Positions 1-8,516 of a stretch of DNA of 23,847 nucleotides are shown in pieces. The first letter of the stretch is position 1, and every line of letters starts with the position of its first letter. The position numbers and the translations under genes are program-made. This stretch comes from Isoetes engelmannii (lineage: Eukaryota; Streptophyta; Lycopodiopsida; Isoetales; Isoetaceae): contig JAANSK020244943.1 in NCBI GenBank assembly GCA_011763485.2, positions 1 to 23,847 on the forward strand, given 5' to 3'. Below the pieces are notes generated by a model that searched no databases, was not told where the DNA came from, and worked only from the letters and a program-made list of their open reading frames with translations.

Positions 1-77
1 TCCTTCTCCTTCTCCTTCTCCTTCTCCTTCTCCTTCTCCTTCTCCTTCTCCTTCTTCTTCTTCTTCTTCTTCTTCTT
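1..77. repeat. Hexa- to trinucleotide microsatellite (TCTCCT)n/(TTC)n
   Basis: A pure pyrimidine tract on the + strand: about eight TCCTTC-type hexamers followed by about nine TTC units. It starts at the window edge, so its full length is unknown. Read on the minus strand it continues an open frame from about 180 downward and encodes a run of Glu followed by alternating Gly-Glu, so it may be a coding microsatellite of the ParB-like gene. Confidence 0.9.
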
Positions 78-224
78 TTGCAACCTCGTCCTGATGCCCC
101 TCTAGCAGCACGAAACGGCACAACCGCTCAAACACCTTCCACTTCTCCGATTCCTTTAGGGCATGACGGACAGACCAGTGCCTTCAACTGCTGCCGTGCA
201 TGTATGATTTGGTCAGGGTAAGGG

Positions 225-607
225 CTGCACGAGAGGAAACAACATTAACGCGTGAGGTAATGTCATGCTAAAAAATACTTAGTTTTACTACTCTGTGGAG
301 ATTCTCGACTCGCGAGTCGAGAATTCCATCTAAAGGTGTCCTGCTCTACTTTTCTCGACTCGCGAGTCAAGAAAAAGGCTAGACTCAAACTTTGTGAAAA
401 TTCTCGACTTGCGAGTCGAGAAAACGCAAGACTCAAACTTTGTGGAGATTCTCGACTCGCGAGTCTAGAATCTTCTCAGAATTTCAGTCTCGCATTTTTC
501 TCGACTCGCGAGTCGAGAAAACTAGAGCAGGACACCTCTAGTTGAAATTCTCGACTCGCGAGTCGAGAATTTCGATATTAAGTCATACGTAACTAATGAA
601 ACAGTAC
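225..607 (-). other. Candidate intron of the ParB-like gene holding the palindrome array
   Basis: On the minus strand TATATCAG|GTACTG near 608 is a plausible donor, and CTCTCGTGCAG|CC near 225 is a good acceptor with a pyrimidine-rich run before it. Protein-like sequence lies on both sides. The interval contains the whole six-copy palindrome array, which would therefore be intronic in the transcript. The splice sites are inferred from consensus only. Confidence 0.4.
302..569. repeat. Nested palindrome: six 22-bp palindromes inside one 268-bp inverted repeat
   Basis: Six copies of a 22-bp palindrome (half-site TTCTCGACTCG followed by its reverse complement) start at 302, 352, 401, 449, 498 and 548. 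Copies 1, 5 and 6 are perfect; copies 2, 3 and 4 have one change each. Spacers are 28, 27, 26, 27 and 28 bp, a symmetric series. Spacer 1 (324-351) matches the reverse complement of spacer 5 (520-547) at about 24 of 28 positions, and spacer 2 matches that of spacer 4 at about 20 of 27. Spacer 3 is a direct relative of spacer 2. The whole is therefore one large hairpin with arms 302-422 and 449-569 and a 26-nt loop, built of units that are each self-complementary. Confidence 0.95.
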
Positions 608-2355
608 CTGATATAGCTCGCACTAGCAGCTATTGTATTCTGGCAGTGGCTGATGCTCGCTAACTCAATAGGAGGTGTGTCTGCGGAGAGAACTCTGCAT
701 TCCCGGTGTCCATAAAGTTCTTTGATGCCTTGAGGGACGCCTTCCTCTTTCTACAAAACCTGTGCTGCCTTCACCGAGTGTTGGCCGTCGACGACCCAGA
801 ACCTAACATCCCTAGACTTCAGGTCCTCTTCATCTGCCCACTGGTACAACTCGCCGGTTCATTTGTTGAAAGGAATGACATCTGCCGTCATCAGGTTCGC
901 TATGAGGTGACGAATCATCAGGCCTAAGATCTCCAACATGTGGTCCACATTATACTCTCTATGGTTGAACAAGACTGCATTGCATGTGCACACCTTCAAC
1001 TTGCTTATGTCTATCCTTACCTTGTGCCCTAACCCTAGTGGGTAGTATTTGGCTAATCTCTCCATTTTCTGCTCACCCATTTGCAACAGTTTTATCTGCG
1101 CATCTAGATCCAGTATCAGGGATTCTTCAACTTCTTCATCGTCTGACTCCTCTTCATCCTCTTTATCTTCTGTCCTACAGGAATTGCTGTTTTGGGCCTC
1201 TTCATTCACAACTGAGTTTCCCTCACCCTGTCCTTTGACTTCTGAATGTTTTAGGACTTTCAAAATACTGGAGGAATACAACCCTTGCATAAATAGCTTA
1301 TCCTGAACCAAAGAAATTTCAATTCCAAGTTCCCTTGAAGTCAGACTGCCGTCCTCCCTCATTTTTTCCAGATCCTTAAAACCGAGATTTTGGCAATTCA
1401 TCGGGGGGACTCTTCCACCCGTCGCTTTGGCCTTATTCATCATAGTGTATGCATAATTGAGGACATTGAGGTGTGGAAAAACTTGCCTTTGTTTACATCC
1501 TCAATGGTGAGTTTAATGTGTGTCGGATCAGGCACAGCGATAGACAACACAACCCCAACCTTGTTGTATCTGTTTGCATTACTACTCTTGCTCCGCCACC
1601 AGAACATCAGGTCCTTATCCTTTCTCTTTGTCTGGACCTCCACATACCAGCAGCAATCACCCAGATGCATCAAGGGCCCTGTTTCCAAACCAGAAATTTG
1701 GAAGAAAGGAACATGTCCAGTAATTTTGAGGTCATCCGGATTGAAACATGAGGAGAGAATGAATCAATATTCGTCTAAGCTACAAAGCGATTTGCACATG
1801 AATGGCTTACTTGGTGGAGTGTTCTTCGATTTCTTTGAACTCGGCGTTGGCTGCTGAGCGGCACCCCTCTTTCTTGCATTCGCACTCGACATGTCTGAAG
1901 CTCTTCGAGCGCTCCGACGCCGTCTTGGTTCCTTCTTCGCTGCTGCAATGAAACAGTGAAATGAGAATTGTGTTCTTGAATTGAATGAATATTTTAAAAC
2001 AGCATGATGTCCAAAAAGGTATCGCACCCGTGGATGATTATACCCCGCCCAAAAGCTTTCACCAAACTCAAGCAACCTTTTAAAATATTTTAAACAAGCA
2101 ATCATTAAAGGCACGCCATAGGCTAAAAGGTTTCGCACGGACGTCCTTAGCCCGCTCAAAAGTAATGTTATGATTGCCTTCACATTTTAAAAATTGTAAT
2201 GAGGATAAGCTGGGCACCTCTGATATGCTCGGGAAAAGCACGCGCGACCTAACCCCGCCCAAGGTATATTTTGAATTTACCTGGACACCTTGTGCTTCAT
2301 TACTCGTTCTGTGAAAGAGGGTGCTCGGATTTCTTCGCGAGCTCGCTGCTTCCAT

Positions 2356-2404
2356 AGCCGCTCGATCGACTACCTCTCACCGAGGCGATCTGCTTCGCCC
2401 GACG
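2356..2404. promoter_or_regulatory. 49-bp gap between two divergent candidate start codons
   Basis: The candidate ATG of the ParB-like gene (2355, minus) and that of the transposase-like gene (2405, plus) face away from each other with 49 bp between them. If both starts are right, the 5' untranslated regions overlap or a bidirectional promoter lies within the first exons. The gap has CGATCG, CGAGG and several other CpG sites and no TATA box that I can see. Confidence 0.3.
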
Positions 2405-3043
2405 ATGGAGCCTGTTCGAGGTAAGTTTTATCGGTTCGGCGATGCGATATTCAGTTCTTTTAATCGATCAACTATCTCTGTTTTAATCAGTGGATCTCTT
2501 CGATTCCACCGGAGCAAAGGTTGCAGTAGGCGACGAGCTTGAAGCGACCAGGATGCTGCATGGCCTCCCAATGGCTGAAGGTTTCTCAAAAATCACTTTA
2601 GTTGAGGTTATTAATTGAGAGGCACCGATGATGAGGTCGACAGAAGAAGCCAGCACGTTGGGAGAAGCAATCGAGCAGATCATCCAATGGCCTAAGCACT
2701 ACTTGAAGCCACAGGTTAGTCCTGCCGTCGTAGGTTCATTAAGTTTTTATTGTGTTATTACTTTGAATGCTTTCTATTGAAAAAAGAACTTTCCTCAGCA
2801 TGTTTCTGGCTACCGACAGATCAACATTGTTTCTACTCATCCCCCAGCCGAATTTGCTTTAAACCCTTAGAGACCCAGCTCGACTTCGTGTTTGTCTGTT
2901 CAGCGTGTTTCTACTTGGAGATGATTTCAATGTAGAGCCACACTGAGCAGGTAAACCCATAATAGAATGGGTATTCAAAGAGTTCTGGGTATTCATGTAT
3001 GTTGCAGTTTAAATGGGATAGGACGTCTATGTGGCTCTTGTAA

Positions 3044-3128
3044 ATGTGGTCAGAGATAGCACATCTATGGGAGAAAATAAACAAGTCCTGTCTATTTTCT
3101 CCCATAGATGTGCTATCTCTGACCACAT
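3044..3128. repeat. Perfect hairpin, 36-bp arms and 13-nt loop
   Basis: Arm 3044-3079 (beginning ATGTGGTCAGAGATAGC) is exactly the reverse complement of 3093-3128, with AACAAGTCCTGTC as loop. There is no mismatch in 36 bp. A second small palindrome (ATATGATG, then TG, then CATCATAT) abuts it at 3129-3146. Perfect pairing means the repeat formed recently or is kept uniform. Confidence 0.95.
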
Positions 3129-3193
3129 ATATGATGTGCATCATATAGATCACGCAGATATGTCCCAGACCTACCTAAAGCATGGCCTGGTCA

Positions 3194-3215
3194 TTCTCGA
3201 CTCGCGAGTCGAGAA
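3194..3215. repeat. Seventh copy of the 22-bp palindrome
   Basis: An exact match to the consensus of the array at 302-569, 2.6 kb away, alone, inside the intron of the transposase-like gene. Its flanks (CATGGCCTGGTCA on the left, GGCGGAACACG on the right) do not resemble the spacers of the array. Confidence 0.9.
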
Positions 3216-3381
3216 GGCGGAACACGAAACAACATCACTGAAGCGGAACCGAAAGGGAAAAAAAGTAGAGCTCGAGCGGATGAATGCTTGGCTGGCCAAG
3301 CCATTCCCGACTGTATACGAAGCTTTTAGATTGTATACGAAGAAGCTTTTTTCTATATTAAACTAGTCAAGGTTTTCAAAT

Positions 3382-3823
3382 TTATATGAACCCTGATGAC
3401 CTCCTCTCTAATACGTAGTACATGGTGCTGGCTTTAAAGTCAAGGTGAGCATCAGAAACGAGATCCTGGTGGTCAGGTACTTGAAGTGCAACCAAAATAT
3501 TAAACAGTTGCCGCATCTCCACGTGGAGCCTACGCACTCGATCATAGCTTACTTCTGTAAGCCGGAGCCTCGTCAGGGACAAGTTAGCTGGGTTCCTGTG
3601 CTCATCCAAAATTCGTCTAATGTTTAGCGCGATCTGGCGCCGAATCAAGCGAAGGACCTCCTTCATAAGTTCTTCTTCGAGAGCAGGCGTATTAGCAGAT
3701 GTCAACCTCACAATCACAAACTGCGGTATTCTTTACTAATAATTTCATGACTCTTTGCTACTTACTAATAAAAACAGCTTACCTTGATTCATGGAGTTCC
3801 ACAATTTCCACTATTTTCACCAT
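3382..3823 (-). CDS. Unrecognised small antisense protein, about 121 residues, possibly two exons
   Basis: An uninterrupted minus-strand frame at 3706-3382 encodes a charged, helix-rich protein (EEELMKEVLRLIRRQIALN, later RRLHVEMRQLFNILVALQV). A short upstream exon from the ATG at 3823 (MVKIVEIVELHES) ends at a good donor AATCAAG|GTAAGC. A TGTGAG|G acceptor at 3707 would keep the frame, giving about 121 residues with no stop. Composition and length without stops make it more protein-like than the surrounding sequence. It lies wholly inside the candidate intron of the plus-strand gene and on the other strand. I do not recognise the family; it may be a fragment of a larger gene. Confidence 0.35.
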
Positions 3824-4395
3824 GCGAGTTGATTTGGCGAGAAAAATGTTCTATGTGGTCACTTAAATAGTACAAGAATCTACATAAAGAAGGAAACAGG
3901 TCAGCGCACTTAATAGGAATTCGGAAGAATGGGAAAAAATCATGCAAATGTGAAACTTGGAATGAATAAAGAGAAATCTTCATAAGAAAATGGCCAGTTA
4001 AGAGAAAATAAGATACTCAAACGAAAATAGAATAGAAAACAAACTGAAAAAAAAAATCACATAAAACAATTGACGGATTTAGAGGCGCTGGTGACCGCGC
4101 CTTGAACTTAAATCGCAACCGGGCTCACTGAAGCGGATTGTGAATAATCTAGCGCGGCCTCAAAGTGGTTAGCTGATCGGCGCTTGAGTTTTCAGAAAGA
4201 ATGGTCGCGAAGAATGTTTTCGGAGAGAGGGTCGCGAAGAATGAAAGGAAACTTCACACAGAAGTCGAGAAGACATTATGGGTAGTTATAATTGCCCAAA
4301 TCTCGTAATCCGAGATAGTTATGGGGTGTGGACGTACGGCCGGCCTACGCCACATCGGCTAGAGAGCTGGCCATGACATGTGGCATTGCTGATTC

Positions 4396-4760
4396 TTAAT
4401 GGTTTGAATTTTATAAGATTTTAAGGATATAATGTTTTAATGGTTGTAATGGTTTAAGGGTATAATGTTTTAAAGGTTGTAATGTTTTAATGGTTGTAAG
4501 CTATAATTTTTCTAATGTTTTAATGTTTGTAATGGTTGTGATGGTATAATGGTTTAATGGTATAAGGGATAAGTGTTTAATGGTATCATGGTTTTAATCC
4601 ACCTAAACTTGTATTGCTTTTAGTGGTATTGATGGTTTTAATGGTATTACACTAAATGGTATAATGGTATATTTGTGAGGTTCAATTTTTTAATGGAAGT
4701 TAGGTTTGATTTGTAATGGTTGTTATATTTCAATGTTATTTTTGTCTTACTGGTATAATA
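4396..4760. repeat. Degenerate TAATGGTT-type tract, almost free of C on the + strand
   Basis: Dozens of variants of TAATGGTT, TAATGTTT and TATAATGG follow one another. From 4396 to 4598 I count three C in about 203 bases, while G stays frequent. The tract becomes less regular after 4600 and ends near the acceptor at 4788. It looks like a decayed minisatellite with extreme strand skew. Confidence 0.8.
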
Positions 4761-5812
4761 CTTATAGTAGTTGCTTTTGATAAACTAGGGAGAAGAATCA
4801 GTAGCATCAGAAGCACCCGAGCAAGGGCCGTCCAATTTGCCTCAGGGAACTGTTGGAGGTCCTCTGGAAAGTGGGAAGGCTGGATTCAAGCAATGCCCCA
4901 GGACAAGTTGGAGACGAATGGAATGCCTGCTAGTCCATCCATGCACCGGGATAGTCTTTGCAGAGGGCATCATTACCGTTGTGGATCCAGCTGATAGTGT
5001 TAATGATCAAAGGCTCGGAGATGACCATCTGGGTGTTGGTATTGTGAAGATGCTGGTACAGGTGGATATCATCATGACCCAAGGTTCATCTAGTGACTGT
5101 ATTGTATGCTCGGGGGTGCTGGAATCCCAGTCCCAACTAAGGTGGCCAATTAACCATATTAGAGACAGGGGGGTGCATATATAGATGCCCAAGCCCAAGA
5201 CGGACCCAAATTTGCATGCCCAGAAACTATGGAAGACGAGCTGGTCGAAGAGCCTCCATTACTGACCAAGAAGAGGCGCTATGTGTTCCATAAAAGGCAA
5301 CCATGCAAGAAATAGAGGTCCCTGAGGTGAATGCTAAGAGATGAAAGAAGAGCTGCAACCAGAGAGAACTTGGAGGCTGTTAGGGGCCAAGAGTGTTGTG
5401 AAAGGGATTGCACTGTGCATTACTCAGTCGAGGAGCTTGTTGAGATAAGGTCTCAATATAATGGATAGCTTCAAAAAGACAGAATTACATACATGTACAC
5501 ACTATATGGGAATGCATATTATGATGATGTGACAGGGGTACTCCTGTATCAGTTGAAAGGCCATAGGGTTTGCATGAGGGCTATGAGATGGATTCTTGGC
5601 TTGAGCAAAACTTCTTTTTATAGGTATTTGGAACAATTTTCAGCCATGGTAATTGTCTGACTCTAAGGCCCAAGGCAAACACATTGAGAGCCATTGCTGT
5701 TTTTTAAAGCTTTGTCAGGTACATGTCTCAGTCCATGCCCCACAAGTCCAAGGTGAATGAGCATGGCGTAAGGGTGGTCCAAAGAGTTTTACCACAACAT
5801 TATATTCAGAAG

Positions 5813-6141
5813 GAATGCTTGAAATGAAATGAAATGAAATGAAATTTGTTATTTTAGTCTACGAGACCGCCAGGTATATGAGACAGATGTACATTAGACC
5901 AAGCATATAAAAAGAAAATAATACAATACTACCCTCAGAGTAGTATCGGCCCTCTCTCAATCGTCGTGTTTCTACTACCAGGATAAAAAACCCCCTCAAG
6001 GGAAAACCTTTGAAGTAGAGTAACACCGAGAATTTTCTATCTATCCTCTCCCATTGCCAATCTCCAATTTTGCTCTTGAATCATCTAGAATTTTCTGCAG
6101 AAGAAGAGTGTTATCTTTATCGATCGAAAGAGGTGAATGCT
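5813..6141 (-). mobile_element. Small retroposon with (TTTCA)n tail inserted in the transposase-like gene
   Basis: On the minus strand the segment ends in five or so TTTCA units (5820-5845 on the + strand read as GAAAT repeats). This is like the simple-repeat tails of some plant LINEs and SINEs. The heptamer GAATGCT occurs at both edges (5813-5819 and 6135-6141), a possible target-site duplication. The host coding pattern stops before it (HYIQKEC) and resumes after it (NAILESIGGRP). No tRNA-type A and B boxes are evident, so a 5'-truncated LINE is as likely as a SINE. Confidence 0.5.
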
Positions 6142-8278
6142 ATTCTTGAGTCCATTGGTGGTAGACCAATCTGACAGCCAGCTTTTAACAGGTTATGGGC
6201 TACCCACTTTTCTGATGTGGTTGTTTTGCAACACATGCCGTTTACAAAGTGCAATACCTGCATTCAACTGAAGGACACGCTTGCAGCGACTGCAATAGAA
6301 AAGGAAAGAATGGCAGTAAGAGAGAAATTTGCAGACCATCAATCTGAACAGATGGCTTGCAGGCATCTGTATTGGCAATGGAGAACGTTCTCCCAGATGA
6401 ACCCTGATAAGTTCGTGTGCATTATTCACGATAAGATGGATCAACATAAGACCTTCTAGCCCCATCTGGATCCCTTGCCAAAGCCTTGCCAAAACGCCTT
6501 CCAACTGAAGGTGAGTTTGGCAGGTGTTCTTACACATAGTCATGGTGCAGGTACCTATGACCATTTCGTGCTTGATCTATGGAAGGATTCCATTTTTAAA
6601 TGCTTGAGAACACTAGAGAGGGGAACCATCGAAGACAGGAGATACTCTCCATCAGCCCCCATATTTGATGCTTTAATGGATGATCAACCTCTGGCTTACC
6701 AAAGGCAACTTTATGAGCTCAGATCGAAAGTCCAGTGCAGCAGTAAAAGGTCATGGGATGACTTCCCCATCAATGGAAAGTCCTTGCCCGAGGAACTATG
6801 CATTTAACTGGATAACTGCTGGAAAGAAAACAAGAATAGATGGATGTTTGGGGCAATGTCATATCTTACTGCAATTGGGATTTTCAAAGTTGTGAAAGTA
6901 GGCTTCATGATGGTTGGGCACACCCATGACAACATAGATGGCTTCTTCGGCACCTTCTCCAGTAAGATAAGGAGGTAGAATGTGGCCACTCTTCTTGAAC
7001 TCATGGACATGTTTGAGAGTTGTGCGAGCCCTAATCCCATGGCATTCTTGCTTGATGAAGTTGTAGATTGGAAGTCATTTACAGAGGGATACTTACTAGA
7101 TGGAAGGGATAAAATGACAGGACACTCTAAGCCACTTCGATTCAAGTTCTGTGTTAGAGAAGGAATACCAATCATGCAGTACAAATGGAGGCTTCTGATA
7201 AGCTCTGGATGCATGTACAAGGCATTGAAATATGGGAAAAGGATCCGGATGGTGAAGTGCTACTTCCTCCAGGTCAGCCTAAAGCACTTTCCCCTTTCAA
7301 GAATGTTAAGGACTCCAGCCAGTTGGTTAAGGACCTTCGAAAATACTTAACCCACTGGGAAGATGTGCAGAAAGGTAACCTCTGCAATGCACTCAAGAAG
7401 GATCACATGGCATCCCTGATCACATACTGGGAGACCGTGATTTCTTGTTTGGAGAAGGAATAGCCATGTGTGGACAAGTTAACAGATGACTTCCTTCCAG
7501 AGACTAGATGGGAGAGTGCCCTTGATGCTGGAACATCTAGTAAGGATTGTGCAACCAAGGGACCCAAGTGGTGGGTAGGAAGCAAGGCCAATAAGCCGAA
7601 GTGGTTCGACCTTGCAGATTGGGATCCTTTTGAAGACATCAAACCAGGCTACTTCATGTTGGTTAGGCCAGACAGTGATGAATGCCCTATATGGTTGGGT
7701 CAGGTTCTGAGTGAGGTGACCACGAGCATGATTGATGGTGAGGAATTGCGTCCTGGTTTCCAGGTGCAGTTTTGAAAGCCCGTGGGGAGGCACAAGAATG
7801 GTAATCTCAAAGAGCAATACTCTAGATGTTGGGAGAAGAGGTGGAGGAATAATCCAGACAGACCCGGTGAGGAGGGATTATGTGGAGTGTGTGGTGTGGT
7901 CATACGAACCAGAGCAGCTCCGCAAAGACAAGACACACAAGATACCTAAGAAGGAGGTGGATAAGGCCATGAGCAACCTACATACAGTAGCAATGTATGC
8001 TAAGGCATATAGTGCTTGAGTATGAACTAAATTATTGAATGTTTGTGTAACTTGCTAAATACGATCTCTCATTTACTTTGATGTCTTTTCGCAATGCTTT
8101 TCGTAAAAAACCCTAACCTAAGCTAAGACACAATATCTAAGAAAGATCCAAAGCAATATCAAAGTATAAGAACTCCCTAAAATTTTTTGGAAAACCAGAA
8201 TAGTGGATGAGGCCTGTAATTTAGAATATGTCCCACTTTAACCAAATTGGACTTATATGTGAAGTTTGTATTGAAGTT

Positions 8279-8317
8279 GTACGGTATTAGTACGAATGTT
8301 GTACGTAATATTGTACG
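8279..8317. repeat. Four GTACG units at 11-12 bp spacing
   Basis: GTACG begins at 8279, 8290, 8301 and 8313, with AT-rich fill between. The spacing is close to one helical turn, so all units face the same side of the DNA. A T-run and a GC-rich hairpin follow directly. Confidence 0.7.
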
Positions 8318-8329
8318 GAATTTTTTCGG

Positions 8330-8346
8330 TGGCCCCTTCGGGGCCA
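8330..8346. repeat. GC-rich 7-bp hairpin
   Basis: TGGCCCC, loop TTC, GGGGCCA. It is the most GC-rich short segment in this AT-rich region and lies about 310 bp downstream of the transposase-like gene's last stop. Confidence 0.7.
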
Positions 8347-8459
8347 GATGTTAGATATTACAAGCCATTGAAAGCATTCTACTACAATTGGGATTGGTAA
8401 AAAAACGACAACAATTAATGTGCACAATGAAAAACTTTATTATTGCATGTGTAGGGAAC

Positions 8460-8516
8460 GTCCCTAGATTTCCACTATGTATAGATGTTATGTCCCTACA
8501 TTGCCACTATGTATAG
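8460..8516. repeat. Tandem 25-bp direct repeat
   Basis: GTCCCTAGATTTCCACTATG... at 8460-8484 recurs at 8492-8516 with two mismatches in 25 bp; the period is 32 bp. No function is evident. Confidence 0.8.

Larger units (their letters stand above)
1..2355 (-). pseudogene. Decayed ParB-like gene, cut off at the left window edge
   Basis: I read this as a multi-exon gene transcribed leftward, now broken. From the candidate ATG at 2355 there is a short Ser/Arg-rich start and an intron ending at a TTGCAG acceptor near 1950. A basic, nuclear-localisation-like stretch (KKEPRRRRSARRAS) follows. A Trp-rich segment at 1440-1760 contains GDCCWYVEV and FWWRSKS. A second frame at 1443-859 carries an acidic region (EDKEDEEESDDEE) and then HREYNVDHMLEILG, leading at 801-760 to FWVVDGQHSVKAAQ. 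The order 'R-x-x-N, then VDGQH' recalls the ParB/sulfiredoxin fold, in which such residues line a nucleotide site; that assignment is by recognition. A candidate GT-AG intron (607-225) follows, and the frame resumes at 224 with QIIHARQQLKAL, later KESEKWKVFERLCRFV and an acidic tract. In-frame stops occur (for example 1764-1766, near 857 and near 757) and the frame changes near 1443. Alternative: an unrelated DNA-binding gene. Confidence 0.5.
2715..4788 (+). other. Candidate 2.07-kb intron of the transposase-like gene
   Basis: The donor is CCACAG|GTTAGT and the acceptor is AAACTAG|GGAGAA; the frame is phase 0 on both sides, so exons 2 and 3 join without a shift. The intron carries a 36-bp-arm hairpin, one copy of the 22-bp palindrome, an antisense ORF, and a cytosine-depleted T/G-rich tract close to the acceptor. 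Between these (3216-3381 and 3824-4395) I see only unassigned sequence, with small duplications such as TGTATACGAAG near 3311 and 3333 and GGTCGCGAAGAATG near 4203 and 4229. Confidence 0.45.
2405..8019 (+). pseudogene. Decayed DUF8039/DUF7869-type transposase-like gene
   Basis: Exon 1 (2405-2420, MEPVR) ends at G|GTAAGT. Exon 2 (2491-2714) follows a TTTTAATCAG acceptor and stays in frame: VDLFDSTGAKVAVGDELEA, MLHGLPMAEG, then TLGEAIEQIIQWPKHYL, a plant-transposase DUF8039-like pattern. One in-frame TGA lies at 2616-2618. Exon 3 begins in frame at 4789 and holds a second, more diverged DUF8039-like segment at about 4896-5170 (GIVFAEGIITVVDPAD, LRWPINHI). From 5300 on it matches the DUF7869 style: GHRVCMRAMRWILGLSKTSF, VLPQHYIQ, RLWATHFSDVVV with a CNTC pair, IHDKMDQHKT (6424-6453), LDNCWKENKN (6808-6837), GHTHDNID (6916-6939) and a C-terminal VECVVWSYEPEQL. 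The spaced Asp residues invite comparison with an RNase H-like transposase, but that is inference. Stops or frame changes number roughly eight or more, so the gene is dead. It could be a DNA transposon gene or a domesticated relative. Confidence 0.65.

Noticed and set aside
336-545. 69-residue plus-strand ORF with repeated RLKLC/SRLAS units
   Set aside because: It is the translation of the palindrome array; the peptide periodicity comes from the DNA repeat.
302-569. CRISPR array: 22-bp repeats with 26-28-bp spacers
   Set aside because: The repeats are full palindromes, the spacers are related to one another (several as reverse complements), no cas genes are present and the setting is a spliced eukaryotic gene.
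984-1306. Plus-strand ORFs rich in Ser and Leu
   Set aside because: They are the complement of the acidic linker of the minus-strand gene.
302-8346. Terminal inverted repeats joining the palindrome array to the hairpin at 8330
   Set aside because: The two motifs are not related in sequence and no other inverted pair was found between the two ends.
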